Source: an uncultured Prevotella sp.
GTDB lineage: Bacteria; Bacteroidota; Bacteroidia; Bacteroidales; Bacteroidaceae
Direction of reading: 5' to 3'
Assembly: GCA_900540885.1 (NCBI GenBank)
Contig: UQHJ01000005.1
Span: 1-64,000 of the forward strand
DNA length: 64,000 nt
Shown: positions 51,995-60,739 of the stretch, one piece after another
How positions within the stretch are numbered: position 1 is the first letter of the stretch
Layout of the letters: the number at the start of each line of letters is the position of its first letter
The notes under the pieces: generated by a model
What the model saw: the letters and a program-made list of their open reading frames with translations, nothing else
Database searches by the model: none
What the model was told of the DNA's origin: nothing
Position numbers and translations under genes: made by a program

Positions 51995-52945
51995 TTAATG
52001 CAAAAGTAAGGTTAACAAATGACGGGTTATAGGGCAAGCTACCAAACTCCGAAAGAGAGTATACTTACGCGTATAATGCTTATTCGGAAAGGGATAAAGC
52101 CCTTGACGGCGAAGCGCAGTCAGCGTTTGAGAGAGGTAAGCATAATGGTGGGTATAGCGCATCGTGTTGTACACGTGGTCCATTGTTAGCTGCGCAATGC
52201 GTCGCTCTAAGGCAGGGCGCTGAGCAGCCTCAACGGGTAAATGCTGCAAACACGTTAAGATGTGCGCTGACATAGGCAAGAACTTTTGTTCATAATCCTC
52301 CACCGTCTTTTTGCTTGTAATAGACCCTTTGCGTATGCGATAATAATAAGGCTGCGCAGTAGTGACGGCCATCGTCTTAGCCTTGAGCACAATTCGGGTC
52401 GTAAACTCAATGTCTTCGTAATAAGTACCAGCCACAAAACGCAAATCACCTACGAGTTCTCGTTTAAAGGCATAGCCACAGGCTGATGAACGCAAATTGT
52501 TATGCAACATAAAGTCTGCACCACTCGTCACTCCTTTCGGAGTAGTCCATGATTGGGGAGTAGTCGTAGCCGTAGTATCGAAGTAGAGTAAGTCTATAGC
52601 CTGTGCTTTGAGATAGGCCAACACTTCATTGTAAAGAGAAGAAAATAGATAGTCATCAGCATCAACAAACTGTACGTATTGCCCCGTGGCCACAGCAAGG
52701 GCATTATTGCGTGCCATTGAAAGCCCCTGATTAGCTTGACGAATAAGCGTGACACGCTCAAGCCAAGCTGGTTGCCAGCCTTGTGTAATGTCGTAATCAC
52801 AACCATCATCTACAACGATTATTTGCACTTCATGTGTCTGAAGTGCAAGCGAAAAGAGGCTATGCAAACATTCACACAACATTTCGGTCGGCACGTTATA
52901 TACGGGCACAATAAAACTGATAAAGGGAGGTTGAGTCAATGTCAT
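51995..52945 (-). CDS. Glycosyltransferase family 2 protein
   Basis: 316 residues, GT-A fold. It shows ISFIVPVYNVPTEMLCECLHSL at the start, IIVVDDGCDYD, NQGLSMARNNAL and the DxD-type FVDADDYLF near 93-101. No membrane helices, so it is cytoplasmic or membrane-associated. Its ATG overlaps the stop of the upstream gene by 1 bp (TAATG), which indicates coupling. It likely builds a cell-surface glycan together with its neighbours. Confidence 0.92.
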   Translation of the reverse strand: MTLTQPPFISFIVPVYNVPTEMLCECLHSLFSLALQTHEVQIIVVDDGCDYDITQGWQPAWLERVTLIRQANQGLSMARNNALAVATGQYVQFVDADDYLFSSLYNEVLAYLKAQAIDLLYFDTTATTTPQSWTTPKGVTSGADFMLHNNLRSSACGYAFKRELVGDLRFVAGTYYEDIEFTTRIVLKAKTMAVTTAQPYYYRIRKGSITSKKTVEDYEQKFLPMSAHILTCLQHLPVEAAQRPALERRIAQLTMDHVYNTMRYTHHYAYLSQTLTALRRQGLYPFPNKHYTRKYTLFRSLVACPITRHLLTLLLH

Positions 52946-53844
52946 TATTTACGAAGCAAATTAACAATAAAACAACAAAGGCGTACACCCAACAAACGTT
53001 GCAACCATAGTTTCGGTGTACCTCCTACGGACTGTCTCTTTAATAACACTCGGTGGTTAAAGCGTCGGTACACATCGATTTGCACATTCAGTACTTCAGC
53101 ATAATAAGCTGCGAATTGGCTTTTGCCAATTTGCTTCGGACACGCCCAACGAAGTTGTCTGAACACACGCACGTGAGCCTCTAACAAATCAAGTAAATTG
53201 GCACTGGGGCTTTCGGTTATTCCTTCGGCATTGTAGCAATAATAATACATGCCTTTGGTTATTGTGGCAAAGGGTTTATTGGTATTTAATACGGGCAGTA
53301 TAAAGAAAGCATCTTCAAAGACTCTCTTCTCAAAACGAATATTATCAATTGCTTCACGTCTATATAACTTATTACAAGCATAACAGTGCTTGTAACCCTC
53401 TGCGCCAAACCACCATTTCCACTTATCGGTGTACGTTTCTGCCACCAAAGCTACCGTATGCTGCGTAGGATGTCCCCACTTGACAGCTACGGGAAACTCT
53501 ACAAACGAGAGTTCTACCGCCGAAGTTTCCATAGCGTTTACAGCTGCTGCTAAGGTATCCGTTGCAACGTAGTCATCAGAGTCGACAAACCATACATATT
53601 TCCCTTGTGCTACCTTTAGCCCTGCATTACGTGCCGCACTTAGTCCAGCATTGACTTGGTGAATAACGCGAATGCGCGCATCGGTGGCTGCCATACGGTC
53701 ACATAGGGCTGGTGCACCGTCATCACTGCCGTCGTCTACCAATATCAGTTCCCATTGCGTAAAGGTTTGCGCTTGTAGGCTTTCGACGCAACGCGTTAAG
53801 GTGCGTTCGGTACGAAACACAGGTACGATTATGCTTACTTTCAT
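52945..53844 (-). CDS. Glycosyltransferase family 2 protein
   Basis: 299 residues from MKVSIIVPVFRTERTL; 18 more open codons upstream run towards the efp terminator and are rejected. It shows ILVDDGSDDGAP, NAGLSAARNAGL and WFVDSDDYVAT (DxD type), with FEDAFFILPVL in the acceptor half. It is first in the three-gene glycosyltransferase unit. No promoter with a good TAnnTTTG was found between it and the efp terminator, so its transcription start is unclear. Confidence 0.92.
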   Translation of the reverse strand: MKVSIIVPVFRTERTLTRCVESLQAQTFTQWELILVDDGSDDGAPALCDRMAATDARIRVIHQVNAGLSAARNAGLKVAQGKYVWFVDSDDYVATDTLAAAVNAMETSAVELSFVEFPVAVKWGHPTQHTVALVAETYTDKWKWWFGAEGYKHCYACNKLYRREAIDNIRFEKRVFEDAFFILPVLNTNKPFATITKGMYYYCYNAEGITESPSANLLDLLEAHVRVFRQLRWACPKQIGKSQFAAYYAEVLNVQIDVYRRFNHRVLLKRQSVGGTPKLWLQRLLGVRLCCFIVNLLRK

Positions 53845-53868
53845 GGTCAGAAGGAAAGAGGTGGTTAC

Positions 53869-53906
53869 AAAAAAAGTGCGAATGCACATAAGCTGCACAT
53901 TCGCAC
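53869..53906 (-). terminator. Terminator of efp
   Basis: On the minus strand GTGCGAATGTGCA and TGTGCATTCGCAC form the stem and TTTTTTT follows (53875-53869). It separates efp from the glycosyltransferase unit. Confidence 0.85.
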
Positions 53907-53929
53907 ATCAGATTATTAAGAACAACTAA

Positions 53930-54496
53930 TTATGCCTTAACACGGTTGAGGTAAGAACCGTCGCGAGTGTCAACCTCAATAATTTCACCTTCGTTGATGA
54001 AGAGGGGCACACGTACTTCAACACCTGTTTCGAGTGTAGCAGGCTTCGTCGCGTTCGTAGCAGTATCACCCTTCAAGCCCGGTTCAGTGTAAGTAATCTT
54101 CAACTGTGTCTTAACAGGCATTTCAGCGAAGAGGATAGTTTCGCTTGAAGCATCGCTTACTACTTCGCAAATGTCGCCTTCCTTCATGAAGTCAACACCC
54201 GTGATGAGGTCCTTCTCGATGATTACATCGTCCCAAGTCTCTTGGTTGAGGAAGTGATACTGATCACCCTCAGCGTATGAGTACTGGTAAGGACGACGCT
54301 CAACGCGAACGTCTTCAAGAGCTTCACCAATGTTGAAACGACGTTCGAGCACGCGGCCTGTTACAACGTCCTTCAAAGTGGTGCGCATAATCGTATTACC
54401 CTTACCGGGCTTTACATGAAGAAAGTCAATGCAGAAGTAGAGCTTGCCGTCGAGACGAATGCAAGTACCCTTCTTGATGTCTTGTGATTTAATCAT
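53930..54496 (-). CDS. efp: Elongation factor P
   Basis: 188 residues, the usual length. It binds ribosomes stalled at polyproline stretches. The loop Lys32 (VKPGKGNTIMR) is the site that carries modification in other bacteria; no modification enzyme is next to it. The C-terminal OB domain ends GSYLNRVKA. It starts 29 bp after pnuT, and TAATTTTG at 54544-54537 may be its own -7 box inside the end of pnuT. Confidence 0.97.
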   Translation of the reverse strand: MIKSQDIKKGTCIRLDGKLYFCIDFLHVKPGKGNTIMRTTLKDVVTGRVLERRFNIGEALEDVRVERRPYQYSYAEGDQYHFLNQETWDDVIIEKDLITGVDFMKEGDICEVVSDASSETILFAEMPVKTQLKITYTEPGLKGDTATNATKPATLETGVEVRVPLFINEGEIIEVDTRDGSYLNRVKA

Positions 54497-54525
54497 TGGA
54501 GTAAATGTAATTTTATGTATTTACG

Positions 54526-55134
54526 TTATTTGGCGACAAAATTACTATTTTTTTGAGAAATGACTTGCTTTTTCCACTTAAAATATCCCGCAACGGCTAT
54601 TACTACATACAATCCGTAAAGGCCTGCCTTAAAGGGAATGCCCTTACCGATATATAAATAGCAACACACCACATCTACAATTATCCAAAACACCCACTGT
54701 TCCACATACTTACGTGCTAAGGCCCAGAGCCCTACGAAACTCAGTGCATTGGTAAAACCGTCAAGCACGGGTACGGTTGAATGCATATAATATTTTAATA
54801 TATACCATGTCAGCGCCCAAAGCATAAAGAAGCACAACATGGAGGGCAAGTAAAGGCGAACGGGCATGTGGGTAATGGGCAGTTCACCCTTTTCTGAAAG
54901 TTCGTTATTGGCCTTACGCTTTTTACCAAACGTCCACACCAAGTAGCCATAGATGCCTGCCAGCGTATAATAGGCGGCCATTCCAGCATCGCCATAGAGT
55001 CCGTGCGACCAATACAAGGCGATGTCGAGCGCAGGCATAATGATGCCTACTAACCATAGCCAGATACTTGCGCGATACTCTAAGTAGATGTATAGCAAGC
55101 CTAAAAGGGTGGTGATAAAATCAAGATATTGCAT
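54526..55134 (-). CDS. pnuT: PnuC-family transporter, probably for thiamine (PnuT)
   Basis: 202 residues from the ATG at 55134; 30 further open codons lie in the word-array spacer and are not coding. Seven or so membrane helices show the PnuC-type WLVGIIMPALDIALYW, WALARKYVEQWVFWIIVDVVCCYLYI and GLYGLYVVIAVAGYFKWKK. PnuC relatives carry nicotinamide riboside, riboflavin or thiamine by facilitated diffusion, with trapping by phosphorylation. Here the gene follows a TonB receptor under a TPP riboswitch and a thiamine kinase gene is close by, so thiamine is the likely substrate. Confidence 0.9.
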   Translation of the reverse strand: MQYLDFITTLLGLLYIYLEYRASIWLWLVGIIMPALDIALYWSHGLYGDAGMAAYYTLAGIYGYLVWTFGKKRKANNELSEKGELPITHMPVRLYLPSMLCFFMLWALTWYILKYYMHSTVPVLDGFTNALSFVGLWALARKYVEQWVFWIIVDVVCCYLYIGKGIPFKAGLYGLYVVIAVAGYFKWKKQVISQKNSNFVAK

Positions 55135-55258
55135 TTTTTGAAGTTGACGAGTAAGTTTTTTGCTAACGAGTTGACAAGTTGACGAGTTGACGAGCAAGTT
55201 TGTAAAAACTAACTTACTTGTCAACTCGTCTACTCGTCAACTTGTCAACTAAAGAGAA
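55135..55258. repeat. GTCAACTCG word array between the TonB receptor and pnuT
   Basis: GAGTTGACAAGTTGACGAGT-type words at 55140-55195, then their complements (GTCAACTCGTCTACTCGTCA) at 55215-55255. RNA from it could form a long stem and reduce read-through into pnuT. Confidence 0.8.
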
Positions 55259-57571
55259 TTAGAAGTTGATGCTCAAGTGTCCCATAACGTTGAAGGGAGC
55301 GCTTACGCCATAACCTGTTTCGTAACGATCGCCTTCGGTGTAGGCAACTACCTTACCGTCAACTTGCTTGTACTCGGGAGCAGTCCAACCATTGTTGAAG
55401 TACTTCGCACTGAAGAGGTTGTAAAGCGTGCAACCTGCGGTAATGCTCTTTACGCCCTTCAAGCGGAAGGTGTATGAGAGGTCAAGATTGGTTATAAAGT
55501 GGCGCTTCAATACCATGCTCACCTTGTGGTCGCCGTCTTCTTCTTCACTTACGTAGTAGTCAAAGCCAGTGTTTGACAAGTACTGCTTGCTTACGTACTG
55601 GCTCGTCAATGCAGCACGGAAACCAGCATAGTTGAAGGTGAAGATGTTGTTAAAGATGAAGTTCGGTGAGAATGAAAGCGGTGTATCGCCAAGGCTTACC
55701 ACGTTGCCGTCTTTGAGTTTAACCGTCCAATCCTTCGCACGGTTGTGACTCCAAGTAGCGTTGGCATCCCAACGGAACCACTTCACCGGACTCCAAGCAG
55801 CTTGAATTTCTACACCACGGCGGTAGCTTTCACCTGCGTTGCGAGCAATAAACTCACCGATCTCGTTCTTCTCGCCTGTCAAGACGAACTGGTCGCGATA
55901 GGTCATGTAGTAGAAGTTAACGCCTGCTGAGAACTTCTCGCTCTCATACTTGTAGCCCAACTCCCAATCGTTCAAGCGCTCAGCCTTAACGTGTTGGTTG
56001 AGGTTGTTCTCATAATCATTACGCGTCGGTTCGCGGTGCGACATAGCATAAGAGGCATATACGCTATGGTTCTTATTGATTTGATAGAACAGACCTGCCT
56101 TCGGATTGAAGAAGTCGAAGTTTTGCTCCATGTCGAGCACCCACTGCGTTGGTGTTTCACCATCATAAGAATAATTGTCTGTCGGACCTTCGTTTACGTA
56201 ATTAACGTGACGGTACTGCAAGTCTACATAAGCACTCAAGCCCTTTATAAATTCGTAGCTTACCTTACCATAGATATTGCCGTCATTCTTCTTACCCTTG
56301 TTGAAGTAATACTGATGATTGGGTCGTAACTCGTCAATCTTCTCTGTATCCTTTACCCACTTTACGAGTCCGAAGTGATCGCCTACATAACGGTTGAAGG
56401 CACCACCAATCGTAGCACGAAGGTTGCTCTTATTGTCGTAGTCGAACGAACCAATCACACCATAGAAGTCGTTGTCCATCAACTTCTGACGAATTAAGTC
56501 GGTCTTTGTCTTGAAGTCAGGACTTGAAGGTGACACCAAACCGTATTCACCTAACTTACGGCCACTCTTATACTCCTCATAATAGCCAAAGCCCTTGGTA
56601 TAATGCAGCGCTGCATTAAACTTCCACGTGGGCGATATGATTTGGTTCAATAACAGTTGATAGTGCTGTTGGTGATAGAAGTCGCTTTGGTCTTTATAAT
56701 AATGTACGTTTCCATCCTTGTCATAGTACTCACCGCATGAGTTGTAACGACGACCACCATTCATTTCCATTTCATATACTGAGGGATAAAGCCAAGCATG
56801 GTAAGTCTTTTCTTTACCATTAAATGTAACGAACTTTACGACTGTACTCTCGCCAAAGTAACCACCTTGCAAGAAGTAAGAATCAAGGCGAGTGGTAGCA
56901 CGCTTCACATAACCGTCACTGGCGATGTGAGAGAGGCGGCCTTGGAAGCCCCAATGGTTCTTCAAGAGTCCAGAACCAAAACGGAAAGTTTCCTTATGAC
57001 TTGCATAGCTACCAGCTGAGAGGTCAACACTTGCATAGGGCTTTGCACCAATCTTTTCGGTCTGCATATTAATCGTTGCACCAAAAGCACCCGCACCATT
57101 GGTTGAAGTACCTACACCACGCTGTATCTGCATATCTTCTACACTCGAAGCGAAGTCGCCCATATTGGTCCAATATACTTGGCTACTCTCTGCGTCATTA
57201 ATGGGCACACCATTGGCTGTGATGTTAATACGACTGGGGTCCGTACCACGCACGCGAATGCTTGAATAACCAATACCAGCACCTGCATCAGAAGTCACTG
57301 TAACAGAAGGCGTAAACATCAACAAGAAGGGCACGTCCTTGCCATAGTTTACGGCAGCGATGTCCTTCTTTGTCAAGTTGTTGTAAGCCATAGGCGTGCG
57401 CTTACCAGCACGAGTTGAAACGACCTGTGCTGCCTGCAAGCTTACACTTGCCGTGTCGGCTTTAATGGGTAAATTACGAGAGGCTTCGTTCTCCTTTTCA
57501 CTCGCATGTGAAGGAGTAACGTTAATTACGCTGGCCGTGAGTGCAGCCAACATCAACAAATTCTTGTTCAT
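55259..57571 (-). CDS. TonB-dependent outer-membrane receptor, probably for thiamine
   Basis: 770 residues. A signal peptide (LLMLAALTASVINVTPSHASE) is followed by a plug domain at about 50-165 (FLLMFTPSVTVTSDAGAGIG; RVRGTDPSRINITANGVPIN; QRGVGTSTNGAGAFGATINM). A beta-barrel then runs to the terminal Phe (LSINF). It imports its ligand using TonB energy. A TPP riboswitch lies in its leader and pnuT follows, so thiamine or a thiamine phosphate is the expected ligand; the same gene set is known from comparative genomics of thiamine genes in Bacteroidota. Confidence 0.94.
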   Translation of the reverse strand: MNKNLLMLAALTASVINVTPSHASEKENEASRNLPIKADTASVSLQAAQVVSTRAGKRTPMAYNNLTKKDIAAVNYGKDVPFLLMFTPSVTVTSDAGAGIGYSSIRVRGTDPSRINITANGVPINDAESSQVYWTNMGDFASSVEDMQIQRGVGTSTNGAGAFGATINMQTEKIGAKPYASVDLSAGSYASHKETFRFGSGLLKNHWGFQGRLSHIASDGYVKRATTRLDSYFLQGGYFGESTVVKFVTFNGKEKTYHAWLYPSVYEMEMNGGRRYNSCGEYYDKDGNVHYYKDQSDFYHQQHYQLLLNQIISPTWKFNAALHYTKGFGYYEEYKSGRKLGEYGLVSPSSPDFKTKTDLIRQKLMDNDFYGVIGSFDYDNKSNLRATIGGAFNRYVGDHFGLVKWVKDTEKIDELRPNHQYYFNKGKKNDGNIYGKVSYEFIKGLSAYVDLQYRHVNYVNEGPTDNYSYDGETPTQWVLDMEQNFDFFNPKAGLFYQINKNHSVYASYAMSHREPTRNDYENNLNQHVKAERLNDWELGYKYESEKFSAGVNFYYMTYRDQFVLTGEKNEIGEFIARNAGESYRRGVEIQAAWSPVKWFRWDANATWSHNRAKDWTVKLKDGNVVSLGDTPLSFSPNFIFNNIFTFNYAGFRAALTSQYVSKQYLSNTGFDYYVSEEEDGDHKVSMVLKRHFITNLDLSYTFRLKGVKSITAGCTLYNLFSAKYFNNGWTAPEYKQVDGKVVAYTEGDRYETGYGVSAPFNVMGHLSINF

Positions 57572-57629
57572 CGTTTTGTTTGTAAGAACAGTTGTTTAGT
57601 TAATAAATCAACTGGGGGACACTTGAAAA

Positions 57630-57740
57630 GATGTGCAAATGTGCGGGGAATGTGCAAATGTGCGAATGTGTAAATGTGCAAATGATTGATAGTTTGCATC
57701 ACATTAGCATATTAGCACATTGGCATATTAGCATATTAAA
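57630..57740. repeat. GTGCAAAT word array in the TonB receptor leader
   Basis: About six near-copies of GTGCAAAT or GTGCGAAT (57633-57683), then TTAGCATA/TTAGCACA words that roughly complement them (57700-57740). It sits between the riboswitch and the start codon, an unusual place. Confidence 0.75.
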
Positions 57741-57775
57741 AAAGGCATCGTGCTTCAAGTGTCAAGACAACTCTT

Positions 57776-57853
57776 TTGCTACGCCGGCATTGCCCGGTTC
57801 AGCTTATAAGGGTATAATCTCAGCATCCGCAACTACGGTAGCACCCCTGCCAA
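57776..57853 (-). promoter_or_regulatory. TPP riboswitch (THI element)
   Basis: On the minus strand the aptamer has GGCAGGGGTGC, CTGAGATTATACCC, then GAACCGGGCAATGCCGGCGT, matching the conserved THI-box cores (GGGGTGC, CUGAGA, ACCC, GAACC, GCGUAG). It binds thiamine pyrophosphate and normally turns expression off. About 205 bases separate it from the TonB receptor ATG. An AAGCACGATGCCTTTTTT stretch just after the aptamer may belong to the expression platform. A -7 box TAAATTTG lies upstream at 57959-57952. Confidence 0.95.
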
Positions 57854-57977
57854 ACGAACTGACCATTCGTTTAAGCGTTGCAAAATTGCAAACTTTTATG
57901 TAACAAACCAAAAGAACGTTACACTTTTCGCACTTATTCAGCAGTAAGCCGCAAATTTACAAAGTGCGCTTTGCAAT

Positions 57978-58119
57978 AAACAGCAATTTATCGGCCTAAC
58001 GAGAATGAACATTAACGAAAAAATTAATGGAATAATTAATGTTCAATTAATTACTTCATTATTTTTTTTTGTTAATTATTCGTTAATGTTCATTCTCATT
58101 AGGCCGACAAATTGCAGTT
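57978..58119. repeat. Repeat family A, copy 4
   Basis: Ends AAACAGCAATTTATCGGCCT and GGCCGACAAATTGCAGTT carry the family A signature. The inner stem differs: AATGAACATTAACGAA and TTCGTTAATGTTCATT around an AT-rich middle with a run of eight or nine T. It begins 6 bp past the thiamine diphosphokinase stop and probably ends its transcript. Confidence 0.85.
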
Positions 58120-58125
58120 CTACCA

Positions 58126-58776
58126 CTATCCTTTCGCTTCAAAAGTAGCATACACCAAATAAGCGTTGTCAGCATCTAACTCTACTTCAGCGTCCAAGGC
58201 TTCGTTTAATGTCCCTTGCCACAACTCCTTGTAAGCATAGGGGAGCCACTTAAGACCTTTGCCCTCAAGTCTGCTACTACCACCTATATTATAGATACTA
58301 AATTGTTGTCGCGGGAAAGACTCAAAGCGTTGTCGTCCACTGGTCGCTACAAAATAGCCATAGTCCGTTATCATCGTCACTTCAAGGTGAAAGGCAGCAT
58401 AATAGCGCGCCAGCAAAGCAATATTGCCCAAAGTATGATCTTCGCGCCGCCCTGTGCTACCTATATAAGCAATGCGCTTCATGCCCTGTTCCATGCAGAA
58501 GCGGGTAGCTTTGGTTTGGTCGTTATCCTCTTGTTCGCTTACAAGGTGTAATCTATCTGCAAACCGCTTCTTGAGTTCTTCTGTAAGTGAGTCGCCATCA
58601 CCCACAATGGCTTGTGGCGTTATGCCGTGCGCCACACATTGTGCCGTTGCACCGTCGCAACAACATACGTAACTTGCGTTTCTTAAAATAGCAAGCGGGA
58701 TAGCACTCTTTGGGAAATCGCCGTCGCACAAGATGACGGCATCAAAAACGGAGCTTTGCGTGATAAGTGGATACAT
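58126..58776 (-). CDS. Thiamine diphosphokinase
   Basis: 216 residues from the ATG at 58776. The frame is open to 58842, but that lies above the promoter. It transfers pyrophosphate from ATP to thiamine, making TPP and trapping imported thiamine. Motifs are ILCDGDFP, CCCDGATAQC, VGDGDSL, the signature QEDNDQTKATRF and GSTGRREDHTLGN, with the thiamine-site SIYNIGGSSRLEGKGLKW near the C-terminus. It has its own promoter and lies just upstream of the riboswitch-controlled receptor on the same strand. Confidence 0.94.
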   Translation of the reverse strand: MYPLITQSSVFDAVILCDGDFPKSAIPLAILRNASYVCCCDGATAQCVAHGITPQAIVGDGDSLTEELKKRFADRLHLVSEQEDNDQTKATRFCMEQGMKRIAYIGSTGRREDHTLGNIALLARYYAAFHLEVTMITDYGYFVATSGRQRFESFPRQQFSIYNIGGSSRLEGKGLKWLPYAYKELWQGTLNEALDAEVELDADNAYLVYATFEAKG

Positions 58777-58799
58777 GGGATTTACGTTTTTAGTATCTA

Positions 58800-58830
58800 C
58801 AAATGTAAGATATAACAAGCACAGCACAAA
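58800..58830 (-). promoter_or_regulatory. Promoter for thiamine diphosphokinase
   Basis: On the minus strand TTTG (58830-58827), 19 bases, TACATTTG (58807-58800): exact consensus. The start site near 58793 leaves a leader of about 17 bases and fixes the ATG at 58776. Confidence 0.8.
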
Positions 58831-58901
58831 GCAAAAAGACACAATAACGCGCTAAAGATACAATTTAAGCTCGTCAAACTCCATTTTTAAGCGTAAATTA
58901 T

Positions 58902-58909
58902 TACCTTTG
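58902..58909 (+). promoter_or_regulatory. -7 box directly before the glycosyltransferase ATG
   Basis: TACCTTTG ends five bases before the ATG at 58915. A normal start site would fall on or next to the ATG, suggesting a leaderless transcript. No -33 TTTG was found. Confidence 0.5.
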
Positions 58910-58914
58910 CCTAC

Positions 58915-59928
58915 ATGAAATACTCATTTATCATACCCGTGTTTAACCGCCCCAATGAGGTGGACGAACTTTTAGAAAGCCTCACAACGCAGACGTTCAA
59001 AGATTTTGACGTTGTGGTGGTAGAGGACGGGTCTACCCTCCCCTGCCACGATGTGGTTGAACGCTACACCGAACGACTTACCATACATTATTATAACAAG
59101 CCAAACTCTGGGCCTGGACAAACGCGTAATTATGGTGTTGAACGCGCCACGGGCGACTACGTGCTCATTCTCGACTCTGACGTAGTACTCCCCGAAGGCT
59201 ACTTAGCTGCCGTCAATGCAGAATTATCGGCCAAGCCTTGTGATGCCTTTGGTGGCCCTGACCGCGCACATAAGGACTTCACCCCGATGCAAAAGGCCAT
59301 TAACTATGCTATGACTTCGTTCTTTACGACGGGTGGCATTCGTGGTGGTAAGAAGAAAATGGATAAGTTCTATCCTCGTTCCTTCAACATGGGCGTTCGT
59401 CGCGAGGTTTACAACGCACTTCACGGATTTAGCGAAATGCGCTTTGGCGAGGACATTGACTTTTCTACGCGCATCTTTAAGGGTGGCTACGCTTGTCGTC
59501 TATTTCCCGAAGCTTGGGTTTGGCACAAGCGTCGTACGGACCTCAAGAAGTTCTTCAAACAGGTGCACAACTCAGGCATCGCACGCATCAACTTGTCCAA
59601 GCGTCACCCTGGCACGCTCAAGTTGGTACACACCCTGCCCGCTGTATTCACCTTAGGTTGTGCACTGCTTATCATACTGAGCATCATTGCTGGCGTGTTA
59701 AGTTGTCCGCATTGGTGGGTGATGTTACTACCCTTTGCATTATTTGCCCTCATCATCTTTACCGATGCTACCCGTCAGGAACATAGTATGGACGTAGGAC
59801 TCCGCGCTGTCGCAGCAGCCTACATTCAGCTTTGGGGTTACGGCTCCGGCTTTTGGCGCGCTTGGTGGCGCAGGTATGTGTTAGGAAAAGGTGAGTTTGA
59901 AGCTTTCCGAAAGAATTTTTATAAGTAA
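58915..59928 (+). CDS. Membrane-linked glycosyltransferase family 2 protein
   Basis: 337 residues. The GT-A domain at about 1-235 has FIIPVFNRPNEVDELLESL, VVVEDGS, NSGPGQTRNYG, the DxD-type LILDSDVVLP and GEDIDFSTRIFKGG. Two hydrophobic segments near 243-285 (LPAVFTLGCALLIILSIIAG; HWWVMLLPFALFALIIF) make it membrane-bound. It probably adds a sugar to a lipid or glycan at the inner face of the inner membrane. It stands alone; an ATG five bases after a -7 box suggests leaderless expression. Confidence 0.92.
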   Translation: MKYSFIIPVFNRPNEVDELLESLTTQTFKDFDVVVVEDGSTLPCHDVVERYTERLTIHYYNKPNSGPGQTRNYGVERATGDYVLILDSDVVLPEGYLAAVNAELSAKPCDAFGGPDRAHKDFTPMQKAINYAMTSFFTTGGIRGGKKKMDKFYPRSFNMGVRREVYNALHGFSEMRFGEDIDFSTRIFKGGYACRLFPEAWVWHKRRTDLKKFFKQVHNSGIARINLSKRHPGTLKLVHTLPAVFTLGCALLIILSIIAGVLSCPHWWVMLLPFALFALIIFTDATRQEHSMDVGLRAVAAAYIQLWGYGSGFWRAWWRRYVLGKGEFEAFRKNFYK

Positions 59929-59956
59929 AGGGTGGTTCTAAAAATTCTGTTTAGAG
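59927..59956 (+). repeat. Repeat family B, half copy
   Basis: AAAGGGTGGTTCT then AAAAATTCTGTTTAGAG matches the left end of 6487-6671, beginning at the stop codon of the glycosyltransferase. No right arm is found nearby. Confidence 0.75.
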
Positions 59957-59984
59957 CACTAATAGTTTTATTAGTTGACCAGCG

Positions 59985-60058
59985 AGTTCGTTTAATCAAG
60001 AACTTTAAAGGAACAGAGCCAAAACTCATTAAACTTCCTAAACTCATTAAACTCATCA
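59985..60058. repeat. AAACTCATT word spacer before radC
   Basis: ACTCATTAAACTTCCTAAAC and TCATTAAACTCATCA at 60025-60058 repeat the word used in the nuo gaps. Confidence 0.65.
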
Positions 60059-60739
60059 ATGAAGCTAAACATTACCGACCTTGCACTTGACGACCGGCCG
60101 AGAGAAAAGTTTGAGGCACAAGGGCCAACGCAGCTGACTACCTCAGAACTATTGGCTATTCTGATTGGTTCGGGCAATACGGACGAGAATGCCGTCAGCC
60201 TTATGCAACGCATACTTAATGATTGTGGAGGAAGTCTCACCACCTTAGGACGCAAAACCATTGCCGAACTTTGCCAATACAAAGGCGTTGGCCCAGCAAA
60301 GGCCATCACCATTTTAGCGGCTTGCGAGATTGGGGTGCGACGCGGTGGCGAAACGTGCCAACGCACGCAAGTGACCTCTGCCGAAGATATTTATGATTAC
60401 TTTCGCCCCAAGATGCAAGACTTGGCACACGAAGAGAGCCACCTCTTATTGCTCAACCAACGATTGTCTATCATCAACTCACGACTCATCAGTCGTGGAG
60501 GCATTACAGGCACGGTGGTTGACATTCGCATGATACTTAAAGAAGCGCTCATGGCCAATGCCACCAACATTGCCTTAGCGCACAACCACCCTTCTGGCAA
60601 CCTTAAGCCAAGTCGCGAAGATGACCACTTGACCGAAAGACTCAAGAAAGCCGCCCAAACGATGGACATCAAGCTCATCGACCACGTTATCGTTACCGAC
60701 AAAGGCTATTACAGCTATAACGACGAGGGGAGAATATAA
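60059..60739 (+). CDS. radC: RadC family protein (JAB/MPN domain)
   Basis: 226 residues. An N-terminal helix-hairpin-helix region (about 20-90; RPREKFEAQGPTQLTTSELLA and YKGVGPAKAITILAACEIG) precedes a JAMM-type metalloprotease-like domain with LAHNHPSGNLKPSREDDHLTE (HxHPSG...D, about 178-193) and upstream Glu. The name RadC is historical; a direct repair role is not established. It stands alone between word arrays. Confidence 0.94.
   Translation: MKLNITDLALDDRPREKFEAQGPTQLTTSELLAILIGSGNTDENAVSLMQRILNDCGGSLTTLGRKTIAELCQYKGVGPAKAITILAACEIGVRRGGETCQRTQVTSAEDIYDYFRPKMQDLAHEESHLLLLNQRLSIINSRLISRGGITGTVVDIRMILKEALMANATNIALAHNHPSGNLKPSREDDHLTERLKKAAQTMDIKLIDHVIVTDKGYYSYNDEGRI

Noticed and set aside
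54526..55134. Nicotinamide riboside transporter PnuC
   Set aside because: The fold fits, but the TPP riboswitch, the receptor and the thiamine kinase argue for thiamine.
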